NCBI GenBank assembly: GCA_024230695.1
Contig: JAAERC010000128.1
Location: 1 to 6,864 of the forward strand
Direction of reading: 5' to 3'
DNA from: Candidatus Zixiibacteriota bacterium
GTDB taxonomy: Bacteria > Zixibacteria > MSB-5A5 > GN15 > PGXB01
DNA length: 6,864 bases
Below are positions 1-6,533 of this stretch, in pieces. The position numbers and the translations under genes are program-made. Every line of letters begins with the position of its first letter. Position 1 is the stretch's first letter. The notes beneath the pieces are model-generated. The model saw only the letters and a list, made by a program, of their open reading frames with translations. It was not told the origin of the DNA and searched no databases.

Positions 1-301
1 ACTACCCTGGGATACTATCGGTTGGGACACATTACCATGGGATACTATCGGCTGGGACACACTACCCTGGGATACTATCGGTTGGGACACATTACCATGG
101 GATACTATCGGCTGGGACACACTACCCTGGGATACTCTACCTTGGGATACAATCGGCTGGGACACACTGCCATGGGATACACTACCGTGGGATACTCTAC
201 CTTGGGATACAATCGGCTGGGACACACTACCATGGGATACGATTATCTGGGATACGATGCCACAGGATACGATTGTTTATGACACAATCATTATGGATAC
301 A
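1..301. repeat. 15-bp tandem repeat array, 20 units, with 60-bp higher-order structure
   Basis: The array has a 15-bp period with core TGGGATAC or TGGGACAC. A second layer of order is visible: bases 1-60 and 61-120 are identical; 121-180 and 181-240 differ only at 127/187 and 169/229; 241-300 is a diverged block. The pattern is therefore A-A-B-B-C, as expected from recent duplication of four-unit blocks by slippage or unequal exchange, with older units at the 3' edge. There are no spacers, so this is not a CRISPR array. The array runs off the left edge and its full length is unknown. Confidence 0.95.
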
Positions 302-304
302 TGA
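2..304 (+). CDS. C-terminal end of a pentapeptide-repeat protein (LPWDT/IGWDT repeats), 5'-partial
   Basis: Frame 2 is open from the left edge and reads as twenty five-residue units before a TGA at 302-304. Units 1-16 are LPWDT or IGWDT; the last four decay to IIWDT, MPQDT, IVYDT and IIMDT. Asp-Thr is kept in all twenty. The frame choice rests on the variation: between units of one type nearly every difference is synonymous in frame 2 (all four Pro codons, CTA/TTA/CTG Leu, GAT/GAC Asp, ACT/ACA/ACG Thr), while the same changes alter residues in frames 1 and 3, which are also open. The stop falls immediately after the last unit. No start codon is visible, so the gene begins outside the window and its full architecture is unknown. 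I do not recognise the repeat family. A repetitive C-terminal region of a surface or secreted protein is a guess only. A noncoding minisatellite is the alternative, but it would not explain the third-position bias. Confidence 0.66.
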   Translation, partial: LPWDTIGWDTLPWDTIGWDTLPWDTIGWDTLPWDTIGWDTLPWDTLPWDTIGWDTLPWDTLPWDTLPWDTIGWDTLPWDTIIWDTMPQDTIVYDTIIMDT

Positions 305-338
305 TCAGTAATTCTGTGGAATAGAACAGTAAACAATT

Positions 339-443
339 GAAAATGGAACCTGTAAGTTGGTTCTGCCTATTTCAAAATATAAAAAACCCTTTTCTAGCCC
401 AAAAGGAAGAAGATAGGCGGAACTGCTCCGGGTTCCTTTTTTT
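339..443 (+). terminator. Large nested inverted repeat with T-tract, probable terminator of the repeat gene
   Basis: Three nested pairings are visible: GGAACC at 345-350 with GGTTCC at 431-436; an 11-pair arm at 360-370 with 413-423 (one G-T wobble); and CCTTTT at 388-393 with AAAAGG at 401-406. Seven T's follow at 437-443. Shorter local hairpins compete with the long fold: GAACC 346-350 with GGTTC 359-363, and GGAAC 419-423 with GTTCC 432-436. The latter plus the T-run looks like a simple intrinsic terminator. The element starts 35 bases after the stop at 304, so terminating the repeat gene is the simplest role. It is larger than a normal terminator and could instead be a structured RNA, an attenuator ahead of the gene at 550, or a MITE-like repeat. 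I saw no target-site duplication around it. Confidence 0.55.
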
Positions 444-549
444 ATTGTTCTTGAGTTCTATTACTTATTAATATAAATTGCATTTATTAGAATTTCAGTA
501 ATATTGAACTGTAGGAAATTATAGAAATCAGATTTGTGGGGGAACGGTT

Positions 550-1077
550 ATGAAAATTAGTATTTTGATTTGCATTATTCTTGGGCTGATTAGTGTATCT
601 GCACATAGTGAACAATTTGAAAAATGTGTGCCGTGGCTAAACTATGTTTATAACTATTTCTACGGCTCTAATAATGATACAGTGTCTCAAGCTGATTCTT
701 TATTAATAAATAAAACCCGTATAATAAAGATTAGAACTGAATCTGGAGATACTTTAGAATATACTGTTGCTGAAGTAACCGATACAGGCGATCCTGATGA
801 ATTCTCCATAGATAATCCAGCACTTTATTATAAAAATGCAATCCCATATATAAGGGCAATAATTGAGTGTCGAGGTGATTTGGCAGATTTAATTTCAGTT
901 GGCGTTGATACATGTTGCTATTTTGGCAGTTCCTTGAGTGCCTGGTTTCCACTTTCGCTTCTTCCACAAATTGATTCTTTGCCATCGGTATTATCGATCT
1001 CAGCCGGCGCATTGGGTGGTCCACCAAAAACACCTAATATAATAATCAGAAATAAAGATGATTCAACCGATCAGTAA
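550..1077 (+). CDS. Small secreted protein with S8-protease-propeptide-like C-terminal region
   Basis: The 175-residue product starts with a clear Sec signal peptide (residues 1 to about 20, Lys-3 then a hydrophobic stretch, likely cut near SAHS). The ATG is preceded by GGGGGA at 538-543, a workable if non-classical ribosome site. Residues 21-95 are polar and unrecognised. Residues about 99-152 (IPYIRAIIECRGDLADL..., then FPLSLLPQIDSLPSVLSIS) resemble the region preceding the catalytic domain in some secreted subtilisin-like peptidases, where a 'GDL..L..LGV' strand-helix is followed by 'VPL..LP.LA.LPGV..I'. No catalytic Asp/His/Ser block follows: the protein ends with a short Pro/Asn/Asp-rich tail. 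It could be a freestanding inhibitor or chaperone of a protease, or an orphan domain. Four cysteines (26, 107, 122, 123) could form disulfides after export. It is convergent with the operon to its right. The secreted prediction is firm; the propeptide similarity is pattern recognition only. Confidence 0.8.
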   Translation: MKISILICIILGLISVSAHSEQFEKCVPWLNYVYNYFYGSNNDTVSQADSLLINKTRIIKIRTESGDTLEYTVAEVTDTGDPDEFSIDNPALYYKNAIPYIRAIIECRGDLADLISVGVDTCCYFGSSLSAWFPLSLLPQIDSLPSVLSISAGALGGPPKTPNIIIRNKDDSTDQ

Positions 1078-1093
1078 GCCACCAAATAGGCAA

Positions 1094-1933
1094 CTAAAAC
1101 CGCATTAGTTCCTTAACCGTTTGATAAATATATTTTATCTTCAGTTTTCGTTCTTTGTTTTCACCAGTGGCTTCTTCAATACGGATTTTGGCATAGTTGC
1201 CTTCTTTGGTTAACACTAAATAACTCTCGCCAACCATAACCGGGATTTTTTCAACCGGATCAAAACTAAGATCGAGTTCGAGGTATTGGTAGATATCTTT
1301 GGTTTTGCCAAGTGAATAAAACTTGGAATCACGAATAAATCCGTTTAGTCGTTTTGGCGTGGCGAGGAAATCAAATCCCTCTTTATGATAAAAGTAGAGA
1401 TCGTTTAGTTCACCATCAGCACGATCAGATATTCCATTTTTAAATGAAAAACCGTCATTTTGTCCGGTATATCTAAAAGCAAGCTCAAACTCACCCTCCG
1501 GACGGCACATAGTCGGGACCTCATTGGATGAGACAGTGACTGTATTGTCAGGGAAGACGGCTCGCACCGAAACATAATAGTCAATACCATTAGTCAGATT
1601 ATTGATAGTCATTGTTTCGAAGCTGGTTATCGGATCGGTATCACCGGGATACAGCAAATGATTATGCCGCTTGATCTTTTTAGGTAGTGATACCTTGCCA
1701 TATTTTTCATAGATCGGCGCTTCCTCGATATAGATAGAATATCCCGATGTTGCTATCTCATCTGGGCAGTTAGTGTCCCATTTTAAATACAAAGTGCTGT
1801 CGTTTGACTGTACGGTCAAATTTGTCGGGGCACATTCGGAGACAGCCGGTCCACCTGATTGACGTGGTGGGCCGCAACCGATTGTTAAAATAACACAACC
1901 AACAATACTTAATAATATTTTTATAGTTTTCAT
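1094..1933 (-). CDS. Predicted lipoprotein with an FN3-like domain and unknown C-terminal domain
   Basis: The preferred start is the ATG at 1933, giving 279 residues, because it begins directly with a lipoprotein signal (MKTIKILL..., Cys20 after LTIG) and has GGTGG four bases upstream (1938-1942). An in-frame ATG at 1963 would put ten extra residues ahead of the signal and is less likely. The lipobox has Thr at -3, which is unusual but tolerated. Residues about 32-140 look like one fibronectin type III module (APTNLTV, LYLKWD, SGYSIYI, INNLTNGIDYYVSVRAV). Residues about 145-279 form a beta-rich region I cannot assign, with YLELDLSFDP and ESYLVLTKEGNYAKIRIEE. The product should be anchored in the envelope. 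Its start overlaps the stop of the M24 peptidase gene by four bases (ATGA), so translation is probably coupled. It is the last gene of the operon. No enzymatic motif was seen. Confidence 0.82.
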   Translation of the reverse strand: MKTIKILLSIVGCVILTIGCGPPRQSGGPAVSECAPTNLTVQSNDSTLYLKWDTNCPDEIATSGYSIYIEEAPIYEKYGKVSLPKKIKRHNHLLYPGDTDPITSFETMTINNLTNGIDYYVSVRAVFPDNTVTVSSNEVPTMCRPEGEFELAFRYTGQNDGFSFKNGISDRADGELNDLYFYHKEGFDFLATPKRLNGFIRDSKFYSLGKTKDIYQYLELDLSFDPVEKIPVMVGESYLVLTKEGNYAKIRIEEATGENKERKLKIKYIYQTVKELMRF

Positions 1934-3099
1934 AAAACCACCAATTCGTTTTGACGAGGACATAAAAACTTTCCGCCCTCTTTTGTTACTACCAGATCTT
2001 CTTCAAGTCCAACATACCCGATTTTATCTAATTCAATTCCCAACTCAACAGTAAAGATATTACCTTCCTCAAGTGGAATTTCAGGTGTGGCACCATACCG
2101 TTTCCATTTTGGACCAACAATCGCGGCACCATCATGCACCGACCGGCCGATTTGATGTCCCAAGGCATGTTGATAGACTTCGTAATTATTCTTTTTTAAC
2201 ATCTCTCGTGCGACCAAATCAATTCGATAACCTTTGGTGCCCGGTTTATATAATTTGGCCGTTTCGGTTATGATGTCATGTATCATCTGAAACGCTTTGG
2301 ATAATTCATCTGGAATATGTTGTTCGTTATCTTTTTTTACATAAGCGAGTCTTTGAATATCAGAACAGTAGCCATTATATATAGCACCAAAATCAATATG
2401 TAATAAATCGCCCGGCTCTAGAATAGCACTCGTTGGATGACCATGCCCCGGACTGGTTTTGGCGCCGGCATTTACAGTTGTGTCAAATGATGTCACCACA
2501 CCTAACCCGGCAAAATTGCGTTCTATCATATGAGCGATTGCTATTTCGCTTAATCCCGGTTTGATTTCTTTGAGAGTTTTATCCCAGCACTCGGTCGCGA
2601 TATTGGCCGCTTTTGAAACAAGTTCGATTTCTTCGGGGATTTTTCGTCCGCGAAGCAGAGACATCAGATTTTCCGATGAAATAAATTTCTCTGGATGATC
2701 TGTACCTTTCAGATAGTCACATAACATCAAATACATACCATGCGAGAGACCATCGGCGGCGGTATCATCTATGGAATAATTAAGTGCAATATTTTTTGGA
2801 TTTATTTTCTTAATTAGATTCTTTATCTCTTTCCCACAGTCTTCAATATATGGTATCACTTTATTAAAACGACCGGATCGTTCAAAATCGGAAACATCAT
2901 AGTTGCCGACCATCGCGAAGCTGTCACCGTTTTTGCAGATAAAAAAGGCCGATTGCCAGACTACTTTATGTCCGACCACCAGATCAAGCACCGGATCGGC
3001 CATCATATCGGTCTCGCGGACAAATATCAACCAGAGATCAATATCAAGTTCATTTAATATTTCAATAGCCTGATTAATTTTTGCTTTGTTCAGATCCAT
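1930..3099 (-). CDS. M24 family metallopeptidase, Xaa-Pro aminopeptidase-like
   Basis: This 389-residue protein has a creatinase-type N-terminal domain (about 1-150) and a pita-bread M24 catalytic domain (about 155-389). The five expected dinuclear-metal ligands are visible: Asp236 (HIDFG), Asp247 (CSDIQR), His315 (HALGHQIG), Glu352 (FTVELG) and Glu366 (GLEEDLVV). The accessory histidines His221 (GHGHP) and His322 (SVHDG) are also present. Family members remove N-terminal residues preceding proline or split Xaa-Pro dipeptides; which of these applies cannot be told from sequence, so pepP and pepQ are both withheld. No signal peptide is seen, so it is cytoplasmic. The start overlaps the end of rmuC by 26 bases and has AAAAGGA at 3111-3117 upstream, which supports this ATG. 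The stop overlaps the following lipoprotein start (ATGA). It probably works in peptide turnover. Confidence 0.92.
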   Translation of the reverse strand: MDLNKAKINQAIEILNELDIDLWLIFVRETDMMADPVLDLVVGHKVVWQSAFFICKNGDSFAMVGNYDVSDFERSGRFNKVIPYIEDCGKEIKNLIKKINPKNIALNYSIDDTAADGLSHGMYLMLCDYLKGTDHPEKFISSENLMSLLRGRKIPEEIELVSKAANIATECWDKTLKEIKPGLSEIAIAHMIERNFAGLGVVTSFDTTVNAGAKTSPGHGHPTSAILEPGDLLHIDFGAIYNGYCSDIQRLAYVKKDNEQHIPDELSKAFQMIHDIITETAKLYKPGTKGYRIDLVAREMLKKNNYEVYQHALGHQIGRSVHDGAAIVGPKWKRYGATPEIPLEEGNIFTVELGIELDKIGYVGLEEDLVVTKEGGKFLCPRQNELVVL

Positions 3100-4222
3100 T
3101 CGCTGTCAGTTCCTTTTGCTTGGATAATTCTTCAATCTGTCTGAGAGGTTTTTCAAGTTGATTTGTTCTAGTAGTCGTTAAGCTATCATATTCTTTCTGG
3201 AGAGATTTTATTTTGTCTCCCAGTTTGCTCATCGAGCCTTTATAATTATCCCATTGTTTATAAAAATCATTAAGCAGTTCTTTTATTTTTCCTGCCGAAC
3301 GTTCGATATTGAAATTCTCTATCGACTGCCGGATAACAGACAGGTAGGCATACAGTGTCCATGGTGAACAGACGATGACTTTTTGCTTAAGGGCATCATC
3401 GATAAAACTTTTATCAAACTCCATAATAAATGAGTAGGCCTGTTCCAGTGGGATAAAGATAATAACATAATCCAATGTGTTGGCATCGGTGTTGATATAA
3501 TCGCGGGTAGTGACATCTTTTATTTGAGTCCGGGCGTTTTTTAGGAATTCTTTTTTGAAATCTTCTCGAACTGCTTCGTTTTCTATTTCCTCACAGTATC
3601 TTCGATAATTATCGAATGGAAATTTGACATCCATATTAACCAGTTTGCCCTGCGGAAGTATAAATGTAAAATCAGGACGACGACGGGATGTACTTAGCGC
3701 CTTTTGTTTTATGTAATTAACGTCTTCTTTCATCCCAACGAGATTCAAGATATCCTCGGCCATCCGTTCGCCCCATTGCCCGCGACTTTGAGCTGGTGTC
3801 AATACTTTGTTGAGATTGTTGATTATCTCAGCGAGTTTACTGGTCTCCAAATTTTGATTTTTTATACTGCCGGTGATTTGTGTGAATTTACCTTCAGTAT
3901 CTTTTTCAATACCAGTCATCAGCTTTTGGACTTTATCCAACTCGCCTTTTAACTGGCCAAGGGTGTTATCGATAAGTTCCTTTTTATTTTCTAATTCTTT
4001 TGTGTTTAAATCACGCTCTTTTAAAAAACGTTCATTAGCCTGACTGAGGAAATCTTCTCTGTTTTCAGAGAGTGCTTCACGAGAGGTTGAGCTGAAACTG
4101 TCTTTAATATTAGTTAGCACAGATTTTTCAATGTTTCCAATTCGTTTTGAAAACTGATTAAAGAAGAAATAAAGCACAACTCCAATAATAACTACAAAAA
4201 CCCCAAGAATAATTATATCCAT
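3074..4222 (-). CDS. rmuC: RmuC family protein (DNA recombination/genome stability)
   Basis: The 382-residue product has the standard RmuC layout. There is one N-terminal membrane segment (about 3-21), a long charged coiled-coil-like region (about 25-140), the conserved RmuC domain (about 143-315) and a C-terminal helical tail. Family landmarks are RGQWGE (147-152), RRPDFTF..LP (181-190) and NMDVKFP (196-202). The Asp184 and Asp198-x-Lys200 pattern fits a PD-(D/E)xK-type nuclease-like core. Further on are DYVIIFIPLE and VIVCSPWTLYAYL. In Escherichia coli, loss of RmuC raises inversion between short inverted repeats; the biochemical activity is less well established. It lies seven bases after murI and overlaps the M24 peptidase gene by 26 bases. 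No strong Shine-Dalgarno is visible before its ATG, so it may depend on translation of murI. Confidence 0.94.
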   Translation of the reverse strand: MDIIILGVFVVIIGVVLYFFFNQFSKRIGNIEKSVLTNIKDSFSSTSREALSENREDFLSQANERFLKERDLNTKELENKKELIDNTLGQLKGELDKVQKLMTGIEKDTEGKFTQITGSIKNQNLETSKLAEIINNLNKVLTPAQSRGQWGERMAEDILNLVGMKEDVNYIKQKALSTSRRRPDFTFILPQGKLVNMDVKFPFDNYRRYCEEIENEAVREDFKKEFLKNARTQIKDVTTRDYINTDANTLDYVIIFIPLEQAYSFIMEFDKSFIDDALKQKVIVCSPWTLYAYLSVIRQSIENFNIERSAGKIKELLNDFYKQWDNYKGSMSKLGDKIKSLQKEYDSLTTTRTNQLEKPLRQIEELSKQKELTANGSEQSKN

Positions 4223-4229
4223 ATTAATA

Positions 4230-5048
4230 TTAATACCTTGTTATATCAACTCTGGTGATATTGTTAATTCTACTTCCAAGAAACTTATGAACTAATTCTG
4301 AAAAACGGTCGGGCATATCAGAAACATACAATTTATAAATCGCTTCATTGGTGTCTTGTTTATTGATACTGTTTTCCTCCAGCACTTTTGTTAATTGTCT
4401 AGCGGTTTCCTCCGCCGAGTCAACCAATTTTACTTTATCACCCATCACTTTGGCAATCACATTTTTTAACAATGGGTAATGAGTGCATCCCAGGACCAGC
4501 GTATCTATATCAACATCAATAAGCGATTTTAGGTAATCGAGAGCAATTAGACGGGTTGCTTCTTTGTCCAAATACCCTTCCTCGGCCAGGGGGACAAACA
4601 GGGGGCAGGCCAGCGAGAATATTTTAATATCGTTATTTAGTTGCTGAATATCTGTCGCATAACTATTGGAGCCGATTGTAGCAACCGTTCCAATAACTCC
4701 GACCCGTTTATTTTTTGAATAATCCGCGGCGGCTTTTGCGCCGGGATTGATTACGCCAAGGATCTCGATATCGAATTCTTTTTTAACCGTCTCCAATGCT
4801 ACTGCCGAAACCGAATTGCAGGCGGCGATGATATATTTTACATCATGCTCCAATAGAAATTTAATATCCTGTCGTGCAAATTGAATTATAGTCTCTTTTG
4901 ATAGTCCGCCATATGGACAACGGCCAACATCTCCAAAATAGACTATATTTTCATTTGGTAAATGGCGGATAACTTCGGCCATAACGGTCAAACCGCCTAC
5001 TCCCGAATCAAATATTCCAATTGGCCTGTTTCGTTTGTTATCCGGCAT
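4230..5048 (-). CDS. murI: Glutamate racemase
   Basis: MurI converts L-glutamate to D-glutamate, which MurD adds to the peptidoglycan stem peptide. The 272-residue length is normal for the family. Both catalytic cysteines are present: Cys77 in AACNSVSA and Cys188 in LGCTHYPLL. The N-terminal GIFDSGVGGLTV carries Asp14, and a PLAEEG segment (153-158) and His190 match other active-site positions. Two motifs deviate slightly from the common form: GDVGRCPYG (39-47) where GDTARVPYG is usual, and ACNS where ACNT is usual. Both look like tolerated variants, so activity is expected. The gene begins two bases after the amidase stop codon and ends seven bases before rmuC. Only a weak GAAAG lies upstream of the ATG. 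Cytoplasmic. Confidence 0.96.
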   Translation of the reverse strand: MPDNKRNRPIGIFDSGVGGLTVMAEVIRHLPNENIVYFGDVGRCPYGGLSKETIIQFARQDIKFLLEHDVKYIIAACNSVSAVALETVKKEFDIEILGVINPGAKAAADYSKNKRVGVIGTVATIGSNSYATDIQQLNNDIKIFSLACPLFVPLAEEGYLDKEATRLIALDYLKSLIDVDIDTLVLGCTHYPLLKNVIAKVMGDKVKLVDSAEETARQLTKVLEENSINKQDTNEAIYKLYVSDMPDRFSELVHKFLGSRINNITRVDITRY

Positions 5049-5050
5049 AT

Positions 5051-6532
5051 TTATTGACTTTCATATTTCATTTTGAATCGTTTTAAACCTTCGTAAATCC
5101 CTTCAGCAATTTTCTGACGGAATTTCTTCTTCTTCAATAGTTTTTCATCGGCTTTGTTAGTCAGGAAAGCCGACTCGACTAAAAGCGATGGCATATAAAC
5201 ACCGTTTAACACATAGAAGCCAGCCTGATCGATTCCTCTGGCTTTTGTTTCTTTTTTTAGTTTTTTCCTAAACTCTTTATCGACCATCGCGGCTAAATCA
5301 GCGGATTCGGTTTGGAACTCAGTTTGGATCATATCACTCAGTATAAATGTGAGGTCATCCTCATCATCATTTCCGCCGCTGTTTATCTCCGATAAAAAAG
5401 AGGCGTTTTCAAGTTGAGCCGAAGCGCGGGCCTCATCATTCCAGGCTGGGGCCAGATAAAATATCTGAAATCCTCTCGCAGATTTGTTGAGCGAAGCATT
5501 ACTATGGATAGAAACAAATAAATCGCCATTAGCTTCATTGGCTATTTGAGTTCTCTTGTCAAGCGAGACGCTTACATCTTTCTCGCGAGTCATAACAACT
5601 TCAAAAATTTTATCTTTTCTTATTAACTTGGCTAATCGCTTGGCAATATCAAGAACGATCTTTTTTTCGCTGGACCCGTTCAGACCAATTGCACCATAGT
5701 CTTCGCCGCCATGACCGGCATCGACAATTATTTTATTAATCAAATCGTCGGGGCCAATATCAACATGGGGACGAGTTCCAATCACCGCTACCGAAGGATC
5801 AATAAGTGATATCTGAACTCTGCCGGGGCTCGATTGAAAACGATCGGTATATTTTGTGATGTTTTGCCTCATCCGTAATGAGACCTGAGCCGATTGCTCA
5901 AATTGAACCACATTGATATCCCTAAGATATTTCCGGTCCATCCCGGAAAGTACCTGTCGACGGTTAACAGTGCCGCCAAGAACAGATATATTGAGCCAGT
6001 TACCTTCTGTGATATAAATCTCATACTCTTTTGGCTCATTGATAAATAGTTCGATCAGAAGCCCGTTTGCTTTTGGTGCAAAGGCTAAATCTGTCACATT
6101 ATAATATTCCGAATCGATTCTGATAAGTTTCCGATCACTGTCCCAGGTAATGCGGTCAGGATGGATCAAGTCATATATTGGCAGGAAAGTTTTTATCGGC
6201 AAAAAAAGATTTCCCTTTTTAAATTGAACCGGGTAGATAAGATTTTTGATTGAATCATTAACTCTTATATAAGGAGAATTTAAGAAAAAGGTGATTGTGT
6301 AATCATCAGAAACATATTTGGCTGATAACCCGACTTTTTCCCATGAGATTCGTTCGCCAAGAATCGAGGCCAATCCTGACAATGAAAAATATGTTAAACG
6401 GCCGTCCTTATATGATTCTATTTTCTCAATGGTCCCTGAAAGTTGAACAGAGATATCGGAACCATATGATATTCCGGATAATAAAACAAGGAACAGTAAT
6501 ATTGGGAAAACAATATTGAGTTTATTTATCAC
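5051..6532 (-). CDS. Secreted N-acetylmuramoyl-L-alanine amidase (Amidase_3) with AMIN domain
   Basis: The enzyme cleaves the amide bond between N-acetylmuramic acid and L-alanine in peptidoglycan. The start is a GTG at 6532, one base after the smpB stop, with AGGA about 11 bases upstream. The 493 residues read as: signal peptide (1 to about 24, cut near SYG); a beta domain like the copper amine oxidase N-terminal domain (about 28-140, with FLPIKTFLPIYD); an AMIN domain (about 147-243) that in relatives targets the septum or cell wall; and the zinc catalytic domain (about 266-490). Zinc ligands His274 (DAGHGG), Glu289 (SSEKK) and His343 (SIHSNA), plus catalytic Glu453 (LLVESAFLTN), are all present. 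An acidic stretch at 388-393 (NDDEDD) precedes a helix that probably corresponds to the regulatory helix of AmiB/AmiC-type enzymes. Periplasmic. It resembles AmiC-type proteins but the domain order differs from E. coli AmiC, so no symbol is given. Confidence 0.94.
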   Translation of the reverse strand: MINKLNIVFPILLFLVLLSGISYGSDISVQLSGTIEKIESYKDGRLTYFSLSGLASILGERISWEKVGLSAKYVSDDYTITFFLNSPYIRVNDSIKNLIYPVQFKKGNLFLPIKTFLPIYDLIHPDRITWDSDRKLIRIDSEYYNVTDLAFAPKANGLLIELFINEPKEYEIYITEGNWLNISVLGGTVNRRQVLSGMDRKYLRDINVVQFEQSAQVSLRMRQNITKYTDRFQSSPGRVQISLIDPSVAVIGTRPHVDIGPDDLINKIIVDAGHGGEDYGAIGLNGSSEKKIVLDIAKRLAKLIRKDKIFEVVMTREKDVSVSLDKRTQIANEANGDLFVSIHSNASLNKSARGFQIFYLAPAWNDEARASAQLENASFLSEINSGGNDDEDDLTFILSDMIQTEFQTESADLAAMVDKEFRKKLKKETKARGIDQAGFYVLNGVYMPSLLVESAFLTNKADEKLLKKKKFRQKIAEGIYEGLKRFKMKYESQ

Positions 6533-6533
6533 C

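Noticed and set aside
22..282. Frame-1 ORF over the tandem repeat (LGYYR/LGHTT-type units starting at a TTG)
   Set aside because: Unit-to-unit changes are mostly non-synonymous in this frame, its stop falls inside the array, and the TTG has no ribosome site. Frame 2 explains the variation far better.
1..301. CRISPR array
   Set aside because: The units are contiguous 15-mers with no unique spacers.
451..479. Sigma-70-like promoter (TTGAGT at 451-456 with TATAAA at 472-477 or TAAATT at 474-479) ahead of the secreted-protein gene
   Set aside because: Spacing is 15 for the better -10, or the -10 match is only four of six at spacing 17. In such AT-rich DNA this is not distinguishable from chance, although a promoter somewhere in 444-537 is expected.
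731..1033. Minus-strand ORF opposite the secreted-protein gene
   Set aside because: It lacks any recognisable motif and lies wholly antisense to a gene with a clear signal peptide and ribosome site.
1092..1110. Terminator hairpin at the end of the minus-strand operon
   Set aside because: The stem is six AT-rich pairs with no adjacent T-tract on either strand.
1405..3952. Short ORFs at 1405-1590, 2073-2273, 3319-3516 and 3704-3952
   Set aside because: Each is embedded in the well-supported lipoprotein, M24 or rmuC reading frames and shows no independent coding signal.
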